Notes under the pieces: model-generated
The model's input: the letters and a program-made list of their open reading frames with translations, nothing else
What the model was told of the DNA's origin: nothing
The model's database searches: none
Position numbers and translations under genes: made by a program
Assembly: GCF_003610255.1 (NCBI RefSeq)
Contig: NZ_RAPS01000001.1
Span: 186,001-250,000, forward strand
Origin: Streptomyces sp. TLI_171
GTDB taxonomy: Bacteria; Actinomycetota; Actinomycetes; Streptomycetales; Streptomycetaceae
Direction of reading: 5' to 3'
DNA: 64,000 nucleotides
Part shown: in pieces, positions 41,852 to 48,888 of the stretch
Layout: each line of letters begins with the position of its first letter
How positions within the stretch are numbered: the first letter of the stretch is position 1

Positions 41852-44800
41852 TCAGGCGTAGACGCCGAACTCGTACAGCGAGTCGCCGTAGGCGGTGCCG
41901 CGCTGGGTGATGGTGACCCTGACGTACCGTCCGTTGCCGTTGACGTCGACGTCGTCGATGCCGCCGGTGCCGGCCGCCTGGGTGTACACGGTGGTCCAGT
42001 TGGCGCCGTCGTTGGAGGTCTGCACCTGGTAGGCCTTGCCGTAGGCGGACTCCCAGCCCAGTTGGACGTGCTTGAACTGGGTGGCCTGGCCGAGGTCGAC
42101 CTGGATCCACTGCGGGTCGGCCCATTCGCTGGCCCACCGGGTGGACCAGTTGCCGTCGGTGGCGTTGGTCGGCGGGTAGGGCGCGCCGTTGCCGACGGCC
42201 TGGTAGGTGGAGGCGGTGGTGGGCCTGCCCTTGGCGACGTTGGTGCCGCTGGGCGTGGGGGCGACGGTCCGGAAGGACCTGGACTCGATGCCGACGTTGC
42301 CGTGGCCGTCGAAGGCGTAGACGTAGACCTTCCAGACGCCGAGGGTCTTCGGCGCGGTGACGGTGAACTGGCCGTCGCCGGTCTGGGTGAAGCGGACCTG
42401 GCTGAAGCCGGTGCCGCCGTCCACGTACTTGGAGCTGTAGTACAGCTGGTAGCGGACCAGGTCGCCGTCGGGGTCGGTGGCGGGGGCGCTGACGGTGAAG
42501 GCGCCGCCGGCCGGGACGTCCGCGGTGCGGCTGAGCGTGACGCTGCCGGTCACCGGCGGGGTGTTGCCGGACTGCGCGCTGCCGCCGTAGGACTTGGCGA
42601 CGGCGTAGTAGGCGGGCTGCTTCCAGCCGCCGGGGATCAAGTTGAACCAGGTGCCGCCGAAGTCGTTCTCGGTGCCGTAGTTGAACATGGTGGCGCCGAG
42701 CGAGACCCCGGTGTGGCCGGCGATGCAGTTCCAGGCGGAGGTGTAGCCGTCGCGCTTCTGGGTGTCGGTGGGCTGGGTGGGGACGCCGTTGGCGTCGCCC
42801 GGGACCTCCCACTCGCCCGCGTCACCGGACTCGGTGACGATGTAGGGCTTGGTGTAGCCGCCGCTGATCCAGTCCTGCTTGACGTTGCAGACCGCGCCGT
42901 AGGAGTTGACGGCCAGCAGGTCGAGGCTGGGGGTGTACTGCTTGTAGTACGTCCAGGCGCCGGTGTAGGCGTCGGTGGAGGTCACCGGGTGGTCGGGGTC
43001 GATGGCGTGGATCGCCTGCACGACCTGTTCGACGTACTGGGCGTAGGCGACGCGTTCCTGTTCCACGGTGGCGCCGTTGTAGGCGTGGTCCTGGGTGGTG
43101 AGGATGACCTCGTTGCCGACGTCCCACATCAGGGTGCCGGGGTGGTCCTTGTAGGTGGTCACCCACTGCTTGATGCTGTCCAGGGTGCTGGTCTTGTAGG
43201 CGGTGTCGTTGACGTAGTCGGCGCCCTGGTTGAGCCAGAAGCCGTTGACCACGCGCAGCCCGTACGCGGCGGCGGAGTCCAGCAGCGGCTTGCTGCCGGC
43301 GTCGGTGCCCCAGGTGCGGACGGTGTTGACGCCCATCGCCTTCAGGTCGCGCATGTGCGCGTCGGCGGTGGCCTGGGCGGGACCCCAGGTGACGCCCTTC
43401 AGCTGGTAGGGCTGGCCGTTGACGGTCAGCTTCCAGTTGCCCTGACTGCCCGTCACCTTGACGGTGCTCCGGCCGGTGGCGGCCGGCGGGTCGGCGAGCG
43501 GGGCGGGCGCGGCGCCGCTGGTGGTGGAGACGGTGACGGTGCCGATCGACAGCGCGCCGCCGGAGGTGGTGGCGGCGGTCGGGGTGGTGCAGCCGCACAC
43601 GCTGTCCGGGAAGGAGCCGCCGATGCCGAGGTTGAACAGCAGCTTGAAACCGTGGTCGACGGCGGCCTGCCAGGTGGCGGTGCCGACCTGGGACTCGTTG
43701 ACCTGCCAGATCTGCCGTCCGTCGAGGTACCAGCGGATCTGCTCGTCGCTGACGGTGCGGTCGATGATCTGGCTGTAGGTGTGGTAGTCGCTCTGGCAGC
43801 CGGGGCAGGAGGCGAGTCCGCTGGTCATGCCGTTGTACTCGTTGCAGTTGCCGCCGGGCGCCGTCCCGCAGTGCAGGGTGGCGGAGGTCTGGCTGCGGCC
43901 GTTGACGTTCTCCAGGATGTCGGTCTCGCCGGTGCCCGGCCAGCCGCCGCTGCGGTCGTTCGCGCCGATGGCGCGGAACGACGGCCAGTAGCCGGTGCCG
44001 TCGGCGACGCCGGGCTGCTTGATCTGCGCGGAGATCTGCAGCTGCCCGCCGGCGGGGGCGGCGAAGTCGCCGCGGACGCTCTCCACCCGGCCGGACGTCC
44101 ACTTGCCCGAACCGTCGCGCACCGCGGTCAGGTTGAGGTGGCCGTTGCCGTCGATCACCGCGTTCGCGGCGGTGTCGGTCTGGATCTCGCCGGTGCCCCA
44201 GTTGGCGCTGCCGCCGGGCTCCGCCGTGCCGGTCCGGACGGTCCAGTTGGCGCTGTTCGGGGCGCTGCCGGCGCCGCCCGCGAAGTTGTCGCTGAACACG
44301 GTGGTCCAGTTGCCGGGCGGGGTGGTGCTCGGCGGCGGGGTGGTCGGCGTGCCGGTGGAGCCGCCGCTGCCGGTGAAGACCTGGAACTCCCAGACGGAGT
44401 AGCCGTATCCGGTGGCGCGCACGGTGCCGTTGAGGCGCACGTAGCGGGCGGTGCCGGCGAAGGACTGGGTCTCGGTGCCGCCCGCGCCGGTGGTGGTGGA
44501 GTACGCGGTGGTCCAGTTCGCGCCGTCGGTGGACAGCTGGATCTGGTACGACTTCGCGTACGCGGACTCCCACTTCACGGCGGTGCCGCAGACGGCCTGC
44601 GCGGAGCCGAGGTCGACCTGCAGCCACTGCGGGTCGGCGGCGGCGGAGGACCAGCGGGTGCCGGCGTCGCCGTCGACCGCGTTGGACGCCGGGGTGCCGT
44701 AGTTCTCGGTGCTGGAGGCGGTGGCGGTCCTGCCCTGGGCGGCGTTGGCGGTGCCGCAGCTCCCCGGGTCGGTGCCGCCGGTGGCGCCGTAGACCTGGAA

Positions 44801-45298
44801 CTCCCAGAGCGAGTAGCCGTATCCGGTGGCCCGGGCGGTGCCGTTCATCCGGACGTAGCGGGCGGTGCCGGTCACGGTCACGTTCTCGGTGCCGCCGGCG
44901 CCGGTGGTGGTGGAGTAGGCGGTGGTCCAGTTCGCGCCGTCGGTGGACAGCTGGATCTGGTAGCCCTTCGCGTACGCGGCCTCCCACTGCAGGGTGACCG
45001 AGCTGAGCGCGGCGGGCGCGCCGAGGTCGACCTGCAGCCACTGCGGGTCGGAATTCGCCGAGGACCAGCGGGTTCCGGTGTTGCCGTCGACGGCGTTGGA
45101 CGCGGGGGTGCCGTAGTTCTCGGTGCTGGACGCGGTCGCCGTCCTGCCCTGGGAGAGCAGGACGGGCGCGGCCTGGGCGCGGGTGGCGGGCAGCAGCAGG
45201 ACCAGGGCCGCGACCAGCGCGGCGGCGAGGGCCGCGGCCAGGGCGCGGGTGGGGGACGCGGCGGGGCGTGGTGCGCGGGCCGGGGGTGGTGCGGGCAT
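41852..45298 (-). CDS. Giant secreted multidomain beta-glucanase (F5/8C x2, GH16, TIM-barrel GH, F5/8C)
   Basis: The 1148-residue exported enzyme has a long Sec signal (to about residue 43), two nearly identical F5/8 type C domains (46-171 and 185-309), a GH16 domain (about 330-592) with catalytic ETDILE at 458-463 (Glu458 and Glu463), then a TIM-barrel GH2/GH5-like domain (about 625-930) with WDVGNEV (Glu730, acid/base) and VTESGDAGEW (Glu823, nucleophile). An Ig-like segment and a third F5/8C domain close it. GH16 of this type cuts beta-1,3 or mixed-linkage glucans. The joined second barrel could trim or transfer the products. It starts at ATG 45298, divergent from the importer. Confidence 0.88.
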   Translation of the reverse strand: MPAPPPARAPRPAASPTRALAAALAAALVAALVLLLPATRAQAAPVLLSQGRTATASSTENYGTPASNAVDGNTGTRWSSANSDPQWLQVDLGAPAALSSVTLQWEAAYAKGYQIQLSTDGANWTTAYSTTTGAGGTENVTVTGTARYVRMNGTARATGYGYSLWEFQVYGATGGTDPGSCGTANAAQGRTATASSTENYGTPASNAVDGDAGTRWSSAAADPQWLQVDLGSAQAVCGTAVKWESAYAKSYQIQLSTDGANWTTAYSTTTGAGGTETQSFAGTARYVRLNGTVRATGYGYSVWEFQVFTGSGGSTGTPTTPPPSTTPPGNWTTVFSDNFAGGAGSAPNSANWTVRTGTAEPGGSANWGTGEIQTDTAANAVIDGNGHLNLTAVRDGSGKWTSGRVESVRGDFAAPAGGQLQISAQIKQPGVADGTGYWPSFRAIGANDRSGGWPGTGETDILENVNGRSQTSATLHCGTAPGGNCNEYNGMTSGLASCPGCQSDYHTYSQIIDRTVSDEQIRWYLDGRQIWQVNESQVGTATWQAAVDHGFKLLFNLGIGGSFPDSVCGCTTPTAATTSGGALSIGTVTVSTTSGAAPAPLADPPAATGRSTVKVTGSQGNWKLTVNGQPYQLKGVTWGPAQATADAHMRDLKAMGVNTVRTWGTDAGSKPLLDSAAAYGLRVVNGFWLNQGADYVNDTAYKTSTLDSIKQWVTTYKDHPGTLMWDVGNEVILTTQDHAYNGATVEQERVAYAQYVEQVVQAIHAIDPDHPVTSTDAYTGAWTYYKQYTPSLDLLAVNSYGAVCNVKQDWISGGYTKPYIVTESGDAGEWEVPGDANGVPTQPTDTQKRDGYTSAWNCIAGHTGVSLGATMFNYGTENDFGGTWFNLIPGGWKQPAYYAVAKSYGGSAQSGNTPPVTGSVTLSRTADVPAGGAFTVSAPATDPDGDLVRYQLYYSSKYVDGGTGFSQVRFTQTGDGQFTVTAPKTLGVWKVYVYAFDGHGNVGIESRSFRTVAPTPSGTNVAKGRPTTASTYQAVGNGAPYPPTNATDGNWSTRWASEWADPQWIQVDLGQATQFKHVQLGWESAYGKAYQVQTSNDGANWTTVYTQAAGTGGIDDVDVNGNGRYVRVTITQRGTAYGDSLYEFGVYA
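44376..45160 (-). repeat. Tandem duplication of the F5/8C domain coding unit
   Basis: Two copies of about 370 bases, offset by 414 bases (for example ctggaactcc at 44381 and 44795), encode the two N-terminal F5/8C domains. Long blocks are near identical, including the run from NYGTPASNAVDG to GANWTTAYSTTTGAGGTE. The near-identity points to a recent duplication or ongoing gene conversion. Confidence 0.75.
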
Positions 45299-45599
45299 CG
45301 GGGCTCCCGATCGGGTGGGGTGGGGGCGGCACCGTCGAGGGCCGGTGCCCGGATCAGGGAGAGCGCTCTCTCACTCGCCAGTGATGGTTGCCCCGTTGTT
45401 TCATCCGTGTCAAGAGATGCGACTACTGGTTCGTTGTCGAAACTTCCCCAAACACCCAGGGATACAAGGATGTTCTCCAGTCCAACCCCTTGACGGGAGG
45501 TCGCCGGAGCGGCCAAGCTCCGGTTGCCGCCCCGGGAGAGCGCTCTCCAAGAATGCGCTGCCCGGTGCCCCACAGCCATCCCCCGCGAGGAGCCGATCC
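45299..45599. promoter_or_regulatory. Divergent control region between glucanase and sugar importer
   Basis: The 300-base gap holds two LacI-type sites: GGAGAGCGCTCTCT at 45358-45371, nearer the glucanase start, and GGAGAGCGCTCTCC at 45535-45548, 51 bases before the importer's first gene. Between them lie TTGACG at 45490 and a perfect 7-bp inverted repeat CCGGAGC/GCTCCGG at 45504-45523. One regulator, the LacI protein at 38490, probably silences both directions. Confidence 0.75.
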
Positions 45600-46898
45600 A
45601 TGCCCGTTTCCCTGCCCCGCACCGGCCCGAGAGGCCGCCTGCTCGCCGGCGCCGCGCTGCTGGTGCTGGCCCTGACCGCCTGCTCCAGCGGCGGCGGATC
45701 CTCCGCCGAGGACGCGCCCGACGCCAAGATCACCCTGACCGTGAACCTGTTCTCCGACTTCGGCTACGCGGACCTGTACAAGCAGTACGAGCAGCTGCAC
45801 CCGAACATCACCGTCAAGGAGAACCGCGCCGACCTGGGCGCGCACCACCAGAACCTGCACGCCCACCTGCTGGCCGGCTCGGGCACCGCCGACGTCGAGG
45901 CGATCGAGATCGGGCAGGTCGCCGGCTTCCAGCCGGACGCCGGCAAGTTCCTCAACTTCCTGGACTACGGCGTCTCCAAGGACCAGTGGGTGCCGTCGAA
46001 GACCGCGCCCGCCTCCAGCGCGGACGGCAAGGCGCTGTTCGGCCTGGGCACCGACATGGGCGGCATGGCGCTGTGCTACCGCTCCGACCTGTTCAAGGCC
46101 GCGGGCCTGCCCACCGACCGCGAGCAGGTCGCGGCGCTGATGAAGGACTGGCCGTCCTACCTGACCGCGGGCAAGCAGTTCCTGGCCAACAGCCCGAACA
46201 AGGACGTCCGCTGGTTCGACAGCGGCGGCAACCTGTTCAGCGCGGTGGTCGCGCAGGCCCCCGTGGGCTTCTACGACGCCTCCGGCAAGGTCGTGGTGAC
46301 CGAGAACCCGGCCGTGAAGCAGTCCTTCGACCTGGTGGCCGGCGCGATCAAGGACGGCGAGTCGGCGGGCATCCAGGCGTTCACCCCGGCCTGGGACACC
46401 GGGTTCCAGAAGAGCCAGTTCGCCACCGTGGCCTGCCCGGCCTGGATGAGCTACGAGTTCAAGGGCAACCCGCCCGCCGACGGCGGGAAGTGGGACCTGA
46501 CCCGGGTCCCGGGCGGCGGCGGCAACTGGGGCGGCTCGTACCTGACGGTGCCGAAGTCCGGCAAGCACACCAAGGCCGCCGCCGAGCTCGCCAAGTGGCT
46601 GACCGCCCCGGAGCAGGAGGCCAAGCTCTTCAAGGACAAGGGCTACTTCCCCTCCGACCAGGCGCTGTGGACCCAGCCCGACATCGCCGAGCACACCGAC
46701 CCGCTGTTCAACAACGCCCCCACCGGCAAGATCTTCTCCCAGTCGGCGCGCGACCTGAACCCGCAGCCGCTGGGCGCGCACGGCGCGGAGATCGGCACCG
46801 CCCTCGGCAACGCGCTGACCGCGGTCGAGCAGGGCAAGACCGACGCGGACGGCGCCTGGAAGCAGGCCCTCAAGGACATCGACAACATCGTCGGCTGA
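45600..46898 (+). CDS. ABC sugar importer, lipoprotein substrate-binding protein (CebE-like)
   Basis: The 432-residue lipoprotein starts at ATG 45600 with GAGGAG upstream. The signal ends ALLVLALTACSSGGGSSAED with lipobox LTAC. The mature protein has the type-I sugar-binding fold (ITLTVNLFSDFGYADLYKQY, LGTDMGGMALCYRSDLFKAA, YLTAGKQFLANSPNKDVRWF, GGGGNWGGSYLTVPKSG). It should capture oligosaccharides released by the glucanase and hand them to the two permeases downstream. The ATPase is not in the cluster, which is normal for the CUT1 family in streptomycetes (a shared MsiK ATPase). Confidence 0.9.
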   Translation: MPVSLPRTGPRGRLLAGAALLVLALTACSSGGGSSAEDAPDAKITLTVNLFSDFGYADLYKQYEQLHPNITVKENRADLGAHHQNLHAHLLAGSGTADVEAIEIGQVAGFQPDAGKFLNFLDYGVSKDQWVPSKTAPASSADGKALFGLGTDMGGMALCYRSDLFKAAGLPTDREQVAALMKDWPSYLTAGKQFLANSPNKDVRWFDSGGNLFSAVVAQAPVGFYDASGKVVVTENPAVKQSFDLVAGAIKDGESAGIQAFTPAWDTGFQKSQFATVACPAWMSYEFKGNPPADGGKWDLTRVPGGGGNWGGSYLTVPKSGKHTKAAAELAKWLTAPEQEAKLFKDKGYFPSDQALWTQPDIAEHTDPLFNNAPTGKIFSQSARDLNPQPLGAHGAEIGTALGNALTAVEQGKTDADGAWKQALKDIDNIVG

Positions 46899-46913
46899 CC
46901 CCGGCCCCCGTAC

Positions 46914-46953
46914 CGCGGTGCCGGTGCGTACCTGACGCCGCACCGGCACCGCG
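46914..46953 (+). promoter_or_regulatory. Intra-operon hairpin between binding protein and permease genes
   Basis: CGCGGTGCCGGTGCG (46914-46928) pairs perfectly over 15 bases with CGCACCGGCACCGCG (46939-46953) around a 10-base loop. It lies in the 95-base gap within an otherwise tight operon, so it probably works as a partial terminator or mRNA stabiliser that keeps binding-protein levels above permease levels. Confidence 0.65.
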
Positions 46954-46993
46954 CCCCACCCGCCCCTCCTCCGCCCTGCCCCTGGGAGCTCCC

Positions 46994-47959
46994 ATGGCCG
47001 CCTCCACCGCCGCCGCCCCGGGCGCCCGCGCCCCGTCCCGCCCCACCCGAAGCCACCTGTGGCACCGCCTCGACCGGGCGGCCTCCCCGTACCTCTACCT
47101 GTCCCCGTTCTTCCTGGTCTTCGGCGTCTTCGGCCTGTTCCCGATGCTGTACACCGGCTACGTCTCCTTCACCGGCTGGCGGGCCGACCGGGCCGGCAGC
47201 TCCGCCGACTGGGTCGGCCTGGAGAACTACCGCAAGCTGCTGGACGACCCGTTCTTCTGGAACGCCGTCAAGAACACCCTCGGCATCGGCGTCCTCGCCA
47301 CCGTCCCGCAACTGCTGCTCGCGCTCGGCCTGGCGCACCTGCTCAACTACCGGATGCGCGGCCGCACCCTGCTGCGGCTCGGCGTGCTGCTGCCGAACGT
47401 GACCTCGGTGGCCGCCGTGACGCTGATCTTCGTCCAGCTCTTCGGCCGTGACTTCGGCATGATCAACTGGGCGCTGTCGCTGGTCGGCGTCGAGCACCTC
47501 GACTGGCAGGCCGGCACGCTGTCCTCCTGGACCGCCATCGCCGTCATCGTCACCTGGCGCTGGACGGGCTACAACGCCCTGCTGTACCTGGCCGCGATGC
47601 AGTCCGTCCCGTTCGAGCTGTACGAGGCCGCGGCGCTGGACGGGGCGAGCCGCTGGCGGCAGTTCCGCTCCATCACCGTCCCGATGCTGCGCCCCACCAT
47701 CCTGTTCACGGTGATCGTCTCCACCATCGGCGCGCTGCAGCTGTTCGGCGAGCCGATGCTGTTCAGCCAGCAGCAGGACCCGACCACCGGCGGCTCCCAG
47801 CACCAGTTCCAGACCCTGGCGCTGTACTCCTACAACCAGTTCTGGGGCCGCTTCAAGTACGGCTACGGCGCGGCGATCTCATGGGCGATGTTCCTGCTGA
47901 TCGTGCTCGTCGCGGCCGTCAACTTCCTGGCCGCGCGCCGGATGCGAGGTGTCGAATGA
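46994..47959 (+). CDS. ABC sugar importer, permease (CebF-like)
   Basis: The 321-residue inner-membrane subunit has six or so helices (ASPYLYLSPFFLVFGVFGLF, NTLGIGVLATVPQLLLALGL, LLPNVTSVAAVTLIFVQLF) and the EAA loop YEAAALDGASRWRQFRSITV, which contacts the ATPase. ATG 46994 follows GGGAGCTCCC. It pairs with the next gene to form the channel. Confidence 0.9.
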   Translation: MAASTAAAPGARAPSRPTRSHLWHRLDRAASPYLYLSPFFLVFGVFGLFPMLYTGYVSFTGWRADRAGSSADWVGLENYRKLLDDPFFWNAVKNTLGIGVLATVPQLLLALGLAHLLNYRMRGRTLLRLGVLLPNVTSVAAVTLIFVQLFGRDFGMINWALSLVGVEHLDWQAGTLSSWTAIAVIVTWRWTGYNALLYLAAMQSVPFELYEAAALDGASRWRQFRSITVPMLRPTILFTVIVSTIGALQLFGEPMLFSQQQDPTTGGSQHQFQTLALYSYNQFWGRFKYGYGAAISWAMFLLIVLVAAVNFLAARRMRGVE

Positions 47960-48804
47960 CCGGTCGTCGTACCCGTGCCACCCGTCAACTGACCGCCGGG
48001 CGCGGGGTCTACGCGGTGCTGGGCGTGGCCGTGCTGCTGTCGCTGTTCCCGCTGTACTGGACGCTGGTCGCGGCCTCCCGCACCAACACCGAGATCCACC
48101 GGATGCCGCCGGTGCTGCTGCCCGGCGCACGGCTGTGGCACAACGTCACCCAGGTGTTCGCGCAGACCGATCTGCGCCTGGCCATGGTGAACTCGCTGAT
48201 CGTCGCGTCCACCGTGACCGTCAGCGTGGTGCTGACCAGCACCCTCGGCGGGTTCGCGTTCGCCAAGCTGCCGTTCCGCGGCCGCAGTCCGCTGCTCGCC
48301 TCGGTGGTGGGCACCATGATGGTGCCCACCCAGCTGGGCATCATCCCGCTGTACATCATGATGGCCAACTGGTTCCACTGGGCGGACCACCTGCAGGCAC
48401 TGATCGTGCCCGCCGCCGCCAACGCCTTCGGCCTGTTCTTCATGCGCCAGTACCTGATCACCGCGGTGCCCGACGAACTGCTGGACGCGGGCCGGATGGA
48501 CGGCTGCTCCACCTGGGGCCTGGCCTGGCACGTGGTGCTGCCCGCCGCCCGGCCGGCGATGAGCGTGCTCGGCATGCTCACCTTCATGGCCGCCTGGAAC
48601 GACTTCTACTGGCCGAAGGTGGTGATGACCCAGCAGAACCCGACCGTGCAGCTGACCCTCTCCGAGCTGGCCAGCGGCTACATCAAGGACTACTCGCTGG
48701 TGCTCACCGGCGCGCTGGTCGCCAGCGCCCCCGTGGTGGTCGCGTTCCTGCTGATGGGGCGTCAGATCATCGACGGCATCATGCAGGGCGCCACGAAGGG
48801 CTGA
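47956..48804 (+). CDS. ABC sugar importer, permease (CebG-like)
   Basis: The 282-residue second permease starts at ATG 47956, overlapping the stop of the first permease by 4 bases (ATGA). Helices such as VYAVLGVAVLLSLFPLYWTL and LASVVGTMMVPTQLGIIPLY frame the channel, and the EAA loop LLDAGRMDGCSTWGLAWHVV follows the usual spacing. It completes the importer with 45600 and 46994. Confidence 0.9.
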   Translation: MTGRRTRATRQLTAGRGVYAVLGVAVLLSLFPLYWTLVAASRTNTEIHRMPPVLLPGARLWHNVTQVFAQTDLRLAMVNSLIVASTVTVSVVLTSTLGGFAFAKLPFRGRSPLLASVVGTMMVPTQLGIIPLYIMMANWFHWADHLQALIVPAAANAFGLFFMRQYLITAVPDELLDAGRMDGCSTWGLAWHVVLPAARPAMSVLGMLTFMAAWNDFYWPKVVMTQQNPTVQLTLSELASGYIKDYSLVLTGALVASAPVVVAFLLMGRQIIDGIMQGATKG

Positions 48805-48888
48805 CGCCGCCGCTCCGGCCCGGCCGCCTCCCCGCTCCCCGCCCGGCCGGCCCGCCGGGGCACACTCCACGAGAGGACCACGCCTTCC

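Noticed and set aside
41816-45493. 1225-codon plus-strand frame over the glucanase
   Set aside because: Antisense shadow of the 1148-residue glucanase; composition is GV-rich with no domains.
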